DNA of 64,000 nucleotides from Trinickia violacea (GTDB taxonomy: Bacteria > Pseudomonadota > Gammaproteobacteria > Burkholderiales > Burkholderiaceae): contig NZ_CP040077.1 of NCBI RefSeq assembly GCF_005280735.1, positions 124,001-188,000 of the forward strand, read 5' to 3'. How positions within the stretch are numbered: the stretch's first letter is position 1; each line of letters opens with the position of its first letter. Of this stretch, positions 8,567 through 17,823 are shown in pieces. The notes beneath the pieces are model-generated. The model saw only the letters and a program-made list of their open reading frames with translations, was not told the origin of the DNA and searched no databases. The position numbers were made by a program, and so were the translations under genes.

Positions 8567-10501
8567 ATGTCCAACAATATCTTCAACATTGGTCTTAGCG
8601 GACTTCAGGCTGCCCAGTGGGGCATGACGACGACGAGCCAGAACATCAGCAACGCGTCGACGCCCGGCTACGACGTCGAGAGCGCCGTCTTCGCGGAAGC
8701 CAACGGCCAGTACACGGGCTCTGGCTACATGGGCAACGGCGTGAGCACGGCGACCACGCAGCGCGCCTACAGCCAGTACCTGACGACGCAGCTGAACAAT
8801 GCGACGGCGACCAACAGCTCGCTCACGGCCAACAACACGATGGCCTCGCAATTGAACAACCTGGTGGGTAGCCCGACGGGCGGTATCTCGGCGGCAATCA
8901 CCGCCTACTTCACGGGACTGCAGAGCGTCTCGAACAATCCGAGCAGCCTTGCTACGCGGCAGACCGCGATCAGTGACGCGCAATCGCTCGCCGACCAGAT
9001 CAACACGGCCGGCCAGCAATACGACTCGCTGCGCCAGAGCGTGAATCAACAGCTCTCCACGACCGTCACCCAGATCAACACCTACTCGACGCAGATCGCG
9101 CAACTGAACACCCAGATCCAGGCTGCGAGCGCGCAAGGCCAGCCGCCGAATCAGCTGATGGACCAGCGCGACCAGGTGGTGTCGAGCCTGTCGCAACTGG
9201 TGGGTGTCTCGGTCGTGCAGAACAGCAGCGGCTATAGCCTCTTCCTCGGCGATGGCCAACCGCTCGTGGTCGCCAACCAGAGCTTCTCGCTCTCAGCCGT
9301 GACCTCGCCGAGCAACCCGAGCGAGACGGCGATCGCGTACAACGGCATCGCGGGCTCGAGCTCGCCGTCGACCGACTACCTGCCGAGCACCGCGCTGACG
9401 GGCGGCACGCTGGGCGGCCTGACGTCGTTCGTGAGCCAGACGCTCGACCCGGCCGAAGCACAGCTCGGTGCGATTGCGACGAGCTTCGCCTCGCAGGTGA
9501 ACGCGCAGAACTCGCTGGGCCTGACGCTGTCGGGCTCGACCGGCGGCAACCTGTTCACGGTGGCAGGGCCGACCGTCTACGCGAACAAGAACAACACGGG
9601 CGCGGAAACGTTGTCGGTGACGCTGACGAACCCGTCCGCGCCGCCGACCGACAACTACTCGCTCGCGTACAACGGCACGAACTACACGCTGACCGACACG
9701 TCGACGAACACCGTGGTCAGCTCGACGACCACCGCTCCGACCACCGTCGCGGGCATGACGCTCACGTTGTCGGGCGCGATGACGGCCGGTGATTCGTTCA
9801 CGATCCAGCCGACCTCGGGCGCCTTGAACAGCTTCGCGCTCGCGACGACGAGCGCCTCCGCAATCGCGGCGCAATCGCCGGCGCTGGCGTCGGCGACGAG
9901 CTCGAACACGGGCACGGCGACGATCGGGGCGGCCACGGTGTCGTCCGGCTATTCGCTCGCGAGCACGATCACGCTGACCTACAACTCGGCGACCGGTACG
10001 CTGAGCGGCGTTCCGATCGGCTCGTCCGTGTCGATCAATTCGGGGGCGGCGTCGACGAACACCACGGGCACGGTGGCCTACACGTCGGGCAACTCGATTT
10101 CGATCAACGGCGTGGCCTTCACGATCAGCGGCACGCCGGCCAACGGCGACACCTTCAAGATCGCGCCGAACACGGGCGGCACGAATGACGGCAGCAACGC
10201 GCTCGCGATGTCGAACCTCGTGTCGAACTCGGTGTTGTCGAACGGCACGGCCACGCTGACGGGCGCGTACGCGAACTATGTGAACAACATCGGCAATGCG
10301 GCGAGCACGCTGCAGTCGGCGAGCAAGACGCAGAGCGCGCTCGTCACGCAGATCACGTCCGCGCAGCAATCGGTGTCCGGCGTGAACCTCGACGAAGAGG
10401 CATCCCATTTGATGCAGTACCAGCAGCTCTATCAGGCGAACAGCAAAGTGATCCAGACGGCGAATTCGATGTTCCAGACCCTGCTCGGCATCTTCCAGTG
10501 A
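8567..10501 (+). CDS. flgK: Flagellar hook-filament junction protein FlgK (HAP1)
   Basis: 644 residues. It begins MSNNIFNIGLSGLQAAQWGM, then NISNASTPGYDVESAVF, the FlgK axial signature. The C-terminus GVNLDEEASHLMQYQQLYQA, NSKVIQTANSMFQTLLGIF is also diagnostic. The central ~350 residues are a Thr/Ser/Asn/Gly-rich surface domain typical of large burkholderial FlgK. FlgK joins hook to FlgL and the filament. An AGGA ribosome site lies ~12 bases before ATG. flgL follows after 11 bp, so the two are co-transcribed. Confidence 0.97.
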   Translation: MSNNIFNIGLSGLQAAQWGMTTTSQNISNASTPGYDVESAVFAEANGQYTGSGYMGNGVSTATTQRAYSQYLTTQLNNATATNSSLTANNTMASQLNNLVGSPTGGISAAITAYFTGLQSVSNNPSSLATRQTAISDAQSLADQINTAGQQYDSLRQSVNQQLSTTVTQINTYSTQIAQLNTQIQAASAQGQPPNQLMDQRDQVVSSLSQLVGVSVVQNSSGYSLFLGDGQPLVVANQSFSLSAVTSPSNPSETAIAYNGIAGSSSPSTDYLPSTALTGGTLGGLTSFVSQTLDPAEAQLGAIATSFASQVNAQNSLGLTLSGSTGGNLFTVAGPTVYANKNNTGAETLSVTLTNPSAPPTDNYSLAYNGTNYTLTDTSTNTVVSSTTTAPTTVAGMTLTLSGAMTAGDSFTIQPTSGALNSFALATTSASAIAAQSPALASATSSNTGTATIGAATVSSGYSLASTITLTYNSATGTLSGVPIGSSVSINSGAASTNTTGTVAYTSGNSISINGVAFTISGTPANGDTFKIAPNTGGTNDGSNALAMSNLVSNSVLSNGTATLTGAYANYVNNIGNAASTLQSASKTQSALVTQITSAQQSVSGVNLDEEASHLMQYQQLYQANSKVIQTANSMFQTLLGIFQ

Positions 10502-10512
10502 GGCGGTAAGCG

Positions 10513-11757
10513 ATGCGTATCTCGACTTCGCAGTACTACAGCTCGAACGTCCAGACGATGGACAACCAGCAGGCTCAGCTCAGTCAGCTGCAACAGGAGC
10601 TATCGAGCGGCAACGCGCTGTCCACGCCGGCCGACAATCCGCTCGGCGCGGCGCAGGCCGTCACGTTGTCGATGCAGAGCTCGACGCTCGCGCAGTACAC
10701 CACGAACCAGAACTCGGCGCTGACGTCGCTGCAGCTCGAGTCCACGACGCTCTCGAGCGTGACGAGCGTGATGCAGAGCATCACCTCGCTGATGGTGCAG
10801 GCGAACGACCACTCGCTTTCCGACAGCAACCGCAGCTCGATTGCCACCGAGCTGCAGGGCGACCGCAACCAGCTCCTGACGCTCGCGAACACGACCGATG
10901 GGACGGGCAGCTACATCTTCTCGGGCTTCCAGTCGGCGACTCAGCCGTTCACCGACAACGCGGGCGGCGGTGTCACGTACCACGGGGACACCGGCCAGCG
11001 CCTGGTGCAGGTGTCGGGCACGCGGCAGATCGTCTCGAACGACAGCGGTTCGAGCGTGTTCATGAGCGTCGCGTCGATCGGTGCGTCGCCGGTGCTGGCG
11101 GGTTCGTCGTCGAACACCGGCACGGGCAGGAGCGGCGCGGTGACGATCACCAACCCGGCGGCGACGACGAACACTGACAGCTACTCGATCACGTTCGGCG
11201 GCACGGCGGCTGCGCCGACCTACACGGTGACGGACAACACGATCGGCGCGTCGAGCGCCGTGACGACGTCCTACACGGCGGGCACGACGGCGCTGACGAT
11301 CAACCTCGGCACGGGCATGACGGCGTCGATCTCGGGGACGCCTGCGGTTGGCGATTCGTTCTCGGTGACGCCGGGCACGGCGACGGCGAACAGCAACGTG
11401 TTCACGACACTCGACTCGATCATCGCTGCGCTGCAGGTGCCGGTGAGCAACAACCCGACGGCCTACGCGACGCAGCAGAATGCGCTGACCGCAGGCACGA
11501 CGGCGTTTCAGAATTCGCTGACGAACATCTCGATGGTGCAGGCGTCGGTGGGCGGGCGGACGCAGGAGTTGAACGCGCTGCAGACGGCGACTTCGAACAA
11601 CTCGTTGCAGCTGCAGAGCAATCTGTCGAATATCACCAGTGTCGACATGGTGTCCACCATCAGCCAGTACGAGGAAGTGCAGAATGCGCTCCAGGCGGCG
11701 CAGAAGAGCTTCGTGCAGATCCAGGGGATGTCGTTGTTTCAGTACATCAATCCTTGA
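10513..11757 (+). CDS. flgL: Flagellar hook-filament junction protein FlgL (HAP3)
   Basis: 414 residues. MRISTSQYYSSNVQTMDNQQ at the start and the end region ISQYEEVQNALQAAQKSFVQ, IQGMSLFQYINP are flagellin-like D0/D1 domains characteristic of FlgL. The middle is a Ser/Thr-rich insert. FlgL forms the junction between FlgK and the flagellin filament. A GAGGCGG ribosome site precedes the ATG. A stem-loop with a T-run follows the stop within 50 bp, so flgKL forms a closed unit. The next DNA downstream is the inverted-repeat-bounded signalling island. Confidence 0.97.
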   Translation: MRISTSQYYSSNVQTMDNQQAQLSQLQQELSSGNALSTPADNPLGAAQAVTLSMQSSTLAQYTTNQNSALTSLQLESTTLSSVTSVMQSITSLMVQANDHSLSDSNRSSIATELQGDRNQLLTLANTTDGTGSYIFSGFQSATQPFTDNAGGGVTYHGDTGQRLVQVSGTRQIVSNDSGSSVFMSVASIGASPVLAGSSSNTGTGRSGAVTITNPAATTNTDSYSITFGGTAAAPTYTVTDNTIGASSAVTTSYTAGTTALTINLGTGMTASISGTPAVGDSFSVTPGTATANSNVFTTLDSIIAALQVPVSNNPTAYATQQNALTAGTTAFQNSLTNISMVQASVGGRTQELNALQTATSNNSLQLQSNLSNITSVDMVSTISQYEEVQNALQAAQKSFVQIQGMSLFQYINP

Positions 11758-11770
11758 GGCTGGCTGATTT

Positions 11771-11807
11771 CGCCAGCGGGTTTTGATTTGATGCTGGCGG
11801 TTTTTTT
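11771..11807 (+). terminator. Rho-independent terminator after flgKL
   Basis: CGCCAGC at 11771-11777 pairs with GCTGGCG at 11793-11799 and is followed by G and seven T residues. It starts 14 bp after the flgL stop and is on the right strand to end the flgKL transcript. Confidence 0.7.
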
Positions 11808-12116
11808 GCCTTTCGGCGTTTGGTTCTTTTGCCTGGGTTTTCGCGACAACTTTGATTTCACGCCGTTCCGTATAGTCCGTCCCTCCCCGGGACCGGGGTT
11901 ACTTTTGTCCTTGCCAAAAGTAACCAAAAGCGCGTCCTGGGCGGACGGCCTAGCCCGGAGGCACTCAACCCTGTTAGTACCGGTGTTCCGAGCGCAAGCG
12001 TGGGAAACCGTTACTACTCGCCGTGCGCTCCGTTAGCACGTGGCACGCAATGAAGTCCGTGCGAATCAAATTGGGGCTGGCGGTCAGGAAGGGCCTGAAA
12101 AGGCTCGTCTTGCAAC
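11806..12116 (+). repeat. Dispersed ~300-bp repeat, copy A (left boundary of the cyclase island)
   Basis: This stretch is recognisably the same sequence as 16341-16641 (inverted), 41443-41488 plus 42852-43046 plus 44597-44638 (direct, split by two IS elements) and 44804-45118 (inverted). The most conserved block contains two adjacent hairpins. In the first, CCCCGG/CCGGGG (11885-11898) has a GA loop. In the second, GGTTACTTTTG (11897-11907) pairs perfectly with CAAAAGTAACC (11915-11925). No protein is convincingly encoded. In all pairs the same end faces outward, so copies A and B form long convergent terminal repeats around the cyclase gene. The rest of 11758-12309 holds only the terminator and nothing else I can identify. 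Confidence 0.85.
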
Positions 12117-12309
12117 GCATGCGCCGCAAAACCTCAATCCGCTCTCTCGGGCGTGGCGTCGGAAATAGATAATAGGTCCCAAACGGGCGCTATGGTTAGA
12201 GTCAGCTCCAAGGCTGTCTTTGAAGCGTCATTGATACGTTCGCGCGCCTATTATCTAGAGAACACCTTCGTGCACCGCTTCGAACCGTCCAACGCCGCGC
12301 ATCGCTAGG

Positions 12310-15300
12310 ATGAGCGGCGCGGCGAAGTTCGACGCCGAGTGCCCTGTGGTTTTGACCAATTCGGTGAACGACCACGCAATGTCCGACGACCTGACGAAAT
12401 GGCTGGTGAAGGCTGGGCTCGGCGCATACGCTCAGACATTTGCGGCCCAGGGGATCGACTGGGATGTGCTGGGCGACCTCTCCGACGCGGATCTGCAAGC
12501 GCTCGGGCTGACTATCGGTGACTGCAAACGACTGGCCAAAGCGCTTGCGGGGCTGACACGCGGGCGCGCACCGGCGGTCCAACGAGACATCGAGCGGCTG
12601 GATGAGAGGACCTCGTCCCTCGCGGTCCAAGCCACCGAGGCCGAGCGGCGGCAACTCACCGTCATGTTCATCGACCTCATTGATTCGACCTCGCTCGCAG
12701 AACGGTTCGATCCCGAGGATCTGCGGGACATGCTGCACGTCTTCCATCAGGCTTGCGCACACGAGATCGACGCCCATGACGGCCATATCGCGCAGTACGT
12801 TGGCGATGGGCTCGTCGTCTATTTCGGCTACCCGCGTGCACACGAAGACGACGCCGTGCGCGCGGTACTCGTTGGTCTCGCCGTGGTTTCCGCCCTCGGT
12901 CAGGTCAATGATCGTATCGAGGCCGAACATGGCGTGCGTCTTCACATGCGCATCGGGATCGAGACCGGCCTAGTCGTCGCCGGTGAGGTCGGTGCCGGAT
13001 CGTTACTGGACCACCAGGCCGTGGTCGGCGAAACCCCAATCTTTGCCGAGAGGTTGCAATCCCTAGCTCCACCCGATGCGATCCTGGTCGGCCCAGCCAC
13101 TGAGCGGTTGATCCGGGACTCATTCCTGCTCGAAAGCATTGGCTTGCGCGCGTTGAAGGGGATTGCAACCCCCGTTCCAGTGTATCGGGTGCTCGCCCGG
13201 ACAGATGCTCTCGACCGCTTCGAGATCAGGGCGGGCCACGGGATGACCCCGCTGATCGGGAGATCGGCCGAACTCGACATGATCCGGCAACGCTGGAAGC
13301 AGAGCACTGACGGCGAAATGCGCTGTGTCATGCTGATCGGGGAGCCAGGGATCGGAAAGTCGCGCATGCTGCGGGCATTCACGGACAGCATCCATGCGGA
13401 TGTGCACGTGATCGTCTCGTTGCACTGCTCGCCGTACTATCGCAACAGCCCGTTCTGGCCGGTTTTGCAATGGGTGCAGCGCGCATATGGCCTTGATCCA
13501 AAGCGTCCTGACGCGTCCGATCTCGAACGACTGGAGTCTGGACTTGGCGTACTCGGCGTCGATGTCGAGGAGATGGTGCTCGTGCTCGCGACCTTGCTCG
13601 GAATTCCGACGGGGGAACGGTATGCAGCCGTCGACGCCTCCTCGCCTTCCTTCAAGCACCGAACGTTGAGTGGGCTCGTCACGCTCATTGAGAGGATGAC
13701 ACATCCTCAGCCGGTGCTCGTCATCGTCGAAGATGCGCACTGGATCGATCCTTCGTCGCTCGATCTCGTGCGACTGCTCCTCGAGCAAATGGTGTCGACG
13801 CGCCTGATGGTGCTGCTAACGGGGCGGCCTTCGTTCAGACCGGAATGGTCCTATCCTCACCTCGTGCAAATCAATCTCGACCGGCTTTCGCGCCGCGACT
13901 GTGCCGCGATGATCGAACGGCTGACCGAGAGCAAGCCCATTCCGCGCGTCGTGTTGGACGAGATCGTCGCCAAAACGGATGGCGTGCCGCTCTTTGTCGA
14001 GGAACTGACGAAGACCGTCGTCCGGGGGGGACAGTTGCATGACGCCGGTAGCAGCTACGAACTTAGGAGCATGCAACGTTCCCTCGCCATTCCGGATACG
14101 CTGCAGGGGTCTCTGCTCTCGCAACTGGACCGGCTCGAACCGAGCGCCAAGGAGGCCGCGCAGATTGCCGCGACGATCGGACGGGAGTTCGATGCAACGC
14201 TTCTCGCCTTGATCGCGTCGAAGCCCGAATCCGAATTGCAGCGGATGCTGGATAGCCTGGTTGCGGCGGAAATTATCGTCCCGGGTCCAGGAGTGCCGGG
14301 ACACAGCGGTGCTTACCTGTTCCGTCACGCGCTGATTCAGGAGATCGCCTACCAGTCCCTGCTTATCGTGCGGCGGCGCGACTACCATGGCCGGATCGCC
14401 CTCGCGCTCGAACAGCATTACCCCGCGGTCGTCGATCGACAGCCAGAACTGGTCGCCGAGAACTTTGCCTTGTCCGACCAGCCGGCCCGCGCAATCGCCT
14501 ATTGGCAGCGCGCGGGAGAGCGGGCGCTTGCGCGCGCAGCCTACGACGAGGCGTTTTCCCATGCGCAACGCGGACTTCAGATGGCCGAAAGTCTCTCTGC
14601 GGGTGGTCGGGATTGGGCGGATGCGATATTGCCTCTGCTCCTGATACGAGGCGGAGCCGAGCACCGGCTGGGGCGCCGCGACGCAATCGAAACTTTCCGG
14701 CGCGCCGCACAGGTCGCGCGCGCGGAGAAGCTGTCGTCGTACATGGTTTCGGCGGCATTGGGGTTCGTCACCGCCGAGATGTACCTCGGAGGGACTGGCG
14801 AGGTTTCAATTGCCTTGCTGAGGGAGGCGCTGGCTTCTATCGGCAGAGAGGAAACGCTCGAGCGATGCCGGCTGTTGAGCCGGCTGGCCGTTACCCTGCG
14901 CATGACGGGTGAGGTCAAACAAAGCGACGAGCTCGCTCGCGAGGCCGTCGCGCTGGCACGACGCCTCGGAGACCGGGCCAGCTTGTTCGACGCACTGGCT
15001 TGCGAGGTGATCCAGGTCGGCGCGCAGCATTTGCCGGCGGCGAGATTCGCGGAGCGTCAAGCCGTGCTGGAGCAGCTCAGCCAACTCGCCGAGGAACTCG
15101 GCGATGCGCACTTGATCGGCCAGGCATGCGCCCGAAGCCTCACGGGCTACCTTGAAATCGGCAACCTAGAGTGCTTCGAATCGGCGCTTCAGAGATATCA
15201 GCAAATCGTCACGAGCGGGAAGCATTTCGTGGACAAGTGGTGCGTGACCGGTGCGCAGGCGATGCGTGCACTCCTAGTCGGCGACTTTGCGCTCGCGGAG

Positions 15301-16005
15301 CGCAAGGCACAGGAATCCCTGGACTTAGCGGAAAGCGTGGACGCGAAGTTTGCGGCTGGTGTCTATGGCATGCAGATGTTCACGCTTCGCCGGGAACAAG
15401 GCAGGCTTGCGGAGGTGGCGCCCCTGGTCAAGCGTTTTCTCGAAGAGCATCCGGAGGATGCGACCTGGCGCCCCGGCCTGATGTTGATTCTGTGCGACCT
15501 CGGCTTCGACGCGCAAGCGCTTCACCGGCTGAATCAGGCCGCCGAGGGAGGCTTTCGCATTGCCATGGACAGCAAGCGGCTCATCACGCTCACGTACTTT
15601 GCGGAAGTTGCTGCACGGCTTCACGAGACCGAGCACACCGAGCGCATATACGCACTGCTATTGCCTTTCCGGGATCAGGTCGTCACAGTCCCCGCTTTTA
15701 CCCTTTGCTGCGGGTCCACCGCGCGGTATCTGGGCATGCTCGCGGGCGCACTTGGTGATTGGCCCGCTGCCGAAGCCCATTTCGAATATGCACTGCAGAC
15801 CGATGAGCGGTTGCGAGCCTGGCCATGGCTCGCGCATACCCGCCGCGAATTTGCGGTCATGCTGTCCCACCGCCATCGCAACGGAGACCTGGCACGCGCG
15901 GCGGACCTCGTAGCAGCCGCTGCCGCTACGGCGAAGGAACTCGGAATGTGCATGCTGCTTAATCGGATCGGCGGCGCCGCGAACGGCTCAGGAGCGCAGA
16001 ATTGA
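12310..16005 (+). CDS. SAM domain - class III nucleotidyl cyclase - AAA/NACHT-like ATPase - TPR signalling protein
   Basis: 1231 residues (alternative start ATG 12379). Order: a SAM domain at ~29-85 (LTKWLVKAGLGAYAQTFAAQ); a class III adenylate/guanylate cyclase domain at ~115-290 with metal-binding aspartates in FIDLIDSTS and VGDGLVVYFGYP and the base-contacting lysine in LRALKG; an ATPase domain at ~310-600 with Walker A GEPGIGKSR and Walker B VLVIVEDAHWID; then a long helical TPR-like tail. Such proteins are large cytoplasmic signalling ATPases whose inputs are generally unknown. Where relatives read GETPNLAARLQ, this one reads GETPIFAERLQ, so the transition-state Asn appears replaced by Ile and catalysis may be weak. 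It lies between repeat copies A and B, with a DUF4242 gene 64 bp downstream. Confidence 0.88.
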   Translation: MSGAAKFDAECPVVLTNSVNDHAMSDDLTKWLVKAGLGAYAQTFAAQGIDWDVLGDLSDADLQALGLTIGDCKRLAKALAGLTRGRAPAVQRDIERLDERTSSLAVQATEAERRQLTVMFIDLIDSTSLAERFDPEDLRDMLHVFHQACAHEIDAHDGHIAQYVGDGLVVYFGYPRAHEDDAVRAVLVGLAVVSALGQVNDRIEAEHGVRLHMRIGIETGLVVAGEVGAGSLLDHQAVVGETPIFAERLQSLAPPDAILVGPATERLIRDSFLLESIGLRALKGIATPVPVYRVLARTDALDRFEIRAGHGMTPLIGRSAELDMIRQRWKQSTDGEMRCVMLIGEPGIGKSRMLRAFTDSIHADVHVIVSLHCSPYYRNSPFWPVLQWVQRAYGLDPKRPDASDLERLESGLGVLGVDVEEMVLVLATLLGIPTGERYAAVDASSPSFKHRTLSGLVTLIERMTHPQPVLVIVEDAHWIDPSSLDLVRLLLEQMVSTRLMVLLTGRPSFRPEWSYPHLVQINLDRLSRRDCAAMIERLTESKPIPRVVLDEIVAKTDGVPLFVEELTKTVVRGGQLHDAGSSYELRSMQRSLAIPDTLQGSLLSQLDRLEPSAKEAAQIAATIGREFDATLLALIASKPESELQRMLDSLVAAEIIVPGPGVPGHSGAYLFRHALIQEIAYQSLLIVRRRDYHGRIALALEQHYPAVVDRQPELVAENFALSDQPARAIAYWQRAGERALARAAYDEAFSHAQRGLQMAESLSAGGRDWADAILPLLLIRGGAEHRLGRRDAIETFRRAAQVARAEKLSSYMVSAALGFVTAEMYLGGTGEVSIALLREALASIGREETLERCRLLSRLAVTLRMTGEVKQSDELAREAVALARRLGDRASLFDALACEVIQVGAQHLPAARFAERQAVLEQLSQLAEELGDAHLIGQACARSLTGYLEIGNLECFESALQRYQQIVTSGKHFVDKWCVTGAQAMRALLVGDFALAERKAQESLDLAESVDAKFAAGVYGMQMFTLRREQGRLAEVAPLVKRFLEEHPEDATWRPGLMLILCDLGFDAQALHRLNQAAEGGFRIAMDSKRLITLTYFAEVAARLHETEHTERIYALLLPFRDQVVTVPAFTLCCGSTARYLGMLAGALGDWPAAEAHFEYALQTDERLRAWPWLAHTRREFAVMLSHRHRNGDLARAADLVAAAAATAKELGMCMLLNRIGGAANGSGAQN

Positions 16006-16069
16006 TTAAGAAAACGCGCCTTGCATGGTCTAAAGTGCTGTAAGGCAGGCACCATGAAAGGAGCGTCTC

Positions 16070-16327
16070 ATGTCACGTTTCCTGATTGAACGTAACTTCG
16101 CCGAGCAACTCGAGCTCTCCGCCGATGCAGCGAACTTGGTCAAGCGGATCAACGAGGAGGAGGGCGTCAAATGGCTTTTCTCTTTTCTCAGCGCGGACAA
16201 GAAAAAGACGTATTGTTTGTATGAAGCACCTGACGCGGAGAGCATCCGCCTTGCATCGCAGCGCGCCAACCTGCCATCCGATGTGATCATCGAGGTCACC
16301 GATTTGCGGCCAGAAATGTTCAACTGA
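16070..16327 (+). CDS. DUF4242 (SCO4226-like) small protein
   Basis: 85 residues. MSRFLIERNFAEQLELS, GVKWLFSFLSADKKKTYCLY and EAPDAESIRLASQRANLP match the DUF4242 pattern (RFLVER..., W..S/F.S.D..KT.C.Y.A, followed by I...A...LP.D.I.EV). The fold is a small ferredoxin-like alpha-beta barrel; one characterised member, Streptomyces SCO4226, binds nickel. An AGGAG ribosome site lies 8 bases before the ATG. The gene follows the cyclase/AAA protein in the same direction inside the same repeat-bounded island, so the two probably travel and act together, although the role is unknown. Confidence 0.8.
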   Translation: MSRFLIERNFAEQLELSADAANLVKRINEEEGVKWLFSFLSADKKKTYCLYEAPDAESIRLASQRANLPSDVIIEVTDLRPEMFN

Positions 16328-16340
16328 CGGAGGTGATACC

Positions 16341-16641
16341 TTCAGGTCTTTCCTGACCTGCATCGCCGATTTGACGCGAACGGACGAAATTCTGTGCCGC
16401 GTGTAAGCGGGACTAAAGGCGAGCGATAACGGTTTCCCACGGGTGCACTCGGGACATCGGAACTAACAGGGTTGAGTGCCTCCGGGCGAGCCGTCCGGCG
16501 AGGACGCGCTTTTGGTTACTTTTGGCAAGGACAAAAGTGACCCCGGTCCCGGGGAGGGACGGACTATACGGAACGGCGCGAAATCAAAGTTGCACGACAG
16601 ACAAACCCAAGCAAACGAACAAAACCGCGCCGCAGGCAAAA
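16341..16641 (-). repeat. Dispersed ~300-bp repeat, copy B (right boundary of the cyclase island)
   Basis: Inverted relative to copy A. It carries the same CCCCGG/CCGGGG hairpin and the long GGTTACTTTTG stem, here with one changed base (GTGACC instead of GTAACC). Its outer end retains the uninterrupted sequence across the point where the IS256 element entered copy C, so it serves as the empty-site control for that insertion. It fills the 323 bp between the DUF4242 gene and the 3' end of fliR; no gene is seen there. Confidence 0.85.
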
Positions 16642-16650
16642 CAAATCGCG

Positions 16651-17433
16651 CTACCGCAACCCACCCGCCACTCGCCCCATCGCATCAACACCGAGATCGA
16701 ACATTCGCGAGAAAAACGGAATCATATTCGGCAACATCAACTGCACGAGCAGCAAGCCGACGAGCATCGTCACCGGAAATCCGATCTGAAAGACCCCGAT
16801 CTGCGGCGCCGCGCGATTCAAAATCCCGAGCGCCAAGTTGGCGATCAAGAGCGCCGCCACCACCGGCAACGCAAGCAGCAACCCCGCCGAGAACAACATC
16901 CCGCCCCACTCGACGAGCGTGCGCCAGCCCGGCGCGCCGAGTATGTTGGCCGAGATCGGCACCGACTGAAACGTCGCGACGAGCGCCGCGATCATCTGCA
17001 AGTGCCCGTCGAAGGCGAGGAAGGCCAGCATCGCGATCGTCCTCAGGAACATGGAGAGCACGTCGCTCGCGTTGCTCGAACCGGGCTCGAAGAACGTCGC
17101 GAACCCGAGCCCCATCTGCATCCCGATGATGCCGCCCGTCGTCTCGACCGCGCCGAACACGACCTGCATCGTAAGCCCAAGCGCCGCGCCGATCAGAAAC
17201 TGGTTCACGATGATCCAGATGCCCGCCGCCGAAAACACCGTTGGCGCAGGCAAGGGTCCGATCGTCGGCGCGACGATGATCGTGATGAACGCAGCGAGAC
17301 CGATTTTCACGCGCACCGGCACCAAAGCGTGGCCGACCAACGGCGCCGTCGCCACCAGCGCGAGGATGCGCACAAACGGCCACATGAACGCGGTCATCCA
17401 CGTGTTCAGCTGCGCATAGGTGACGGTGAACAT
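16651..17433 (-). CDS. fliR: Flagellar export gate protein FliR
   Basis: 260 residues, strongly hydrophobic with about six membrane segments (AGLLLALPVVAALLIANLAL, FPVTMLVGLLLVQLMLPNMI). It begins MFTVTYAQLNTWMTAFMWPF and contains GLGFATFFEPGSSNASDVLS, both characteristic of FliR/SctT. FliR forms the core export gate with FliP5FliQ4 in the inner membrane. It is the last gene of the leftward fliLMNOPQR unit, 52 bp after fliQ. Its 3' end abuts repeat copy B, so transcription from the flagellar operon runs towards the cyclase island. Confidence 0.97.
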   Translation of the reverse strand: MFTVTYAQLNTWMTAFMWPFVRILALVATAPLVGHALVPVRVKIGLAAFITIIVAPTIGPLPAPTVFSAAGIWIIVNQFLIGAALGLTMQVVFGAVETTGGIIGMQMGLGFATFFEPGSSNASDVLSMFLRTIAMLAFLAFDGHLQMIAALVATFQSVPISANILGAPGWRTLVEWGGMLFSAGLLLALPVVAALLIANLALGILNRAAPQIGVFQIGFPVTMLVGLLLVQLMLPNMIPFFSRMFDLGVDAMGRVAGGLR

Positions 17434-17485
17434 CGCGGCGCGCGGAAAAGAAGAAGTGCGGGTGGAAGAACGCGGGGCGCGAGCG

Positions 17486-17755
17486 TCAGCCCGCGATCTG
17501 CGGCACGCTCGTGAGGATGTGGCGCAGATAGTCGAGCATCATCGTCATCATCCACGGCCCCGCGATCACGAGCGTCACCGCGACCGCCAGCAGCTTCGGG
17601 ATGAACGACAGCGTCGTCTCGTTGATCTGCGTGGCCGCCTGGAACAAGCTCACGACGAGACCCACAACGAGCGCTACCAGCAAGAGCGGCGCGGCAAGAA
17701 GGAGCGCGATCATCATCGCCTGATGGGCGAGCGTCATTACGGATTCTGGCGTCAT
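17486..17755 (-). CDS. fliQ: Flagellar export gate protein FliQ
   Basis: 89 residues with two transmembrane helices, the normal FliQ size. MTPESVMTLAHQAMMIALLL and QAATQINETTLSFIPKLLAV are the conserved FliQ/SctS blocks. It inserts with FliP and FliR into the export gate through which rod, hook and filament subunits pass. It lies 68 bp after fliP and 52 bp before fliR in the same transcript. Confidence 0.97.
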   Translation of the reverse strand: MTPESVMTLAHQAMMIALLLAAPLLLVALVVGLVVSLFQAATQINETTLSFIPKLLAVAVTLVIAGPWMMTMMLDYLRHILTSVPQIAG

Positions 17756-17823
17756 GATTCAAGCCTGCTTCAAAGTGAGATCTGACTAAGCGGTTCAGGC
17801 ACGGCGCTCGAAAGCGCGGCCAT

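Noticed and set aside
16476..17514. Rightward frames overlapping fliR and repeat B
   Set aside because: They are Arg/His-rich shadows of fliR in the opposite direction; fliR has a complete, recognisable product.
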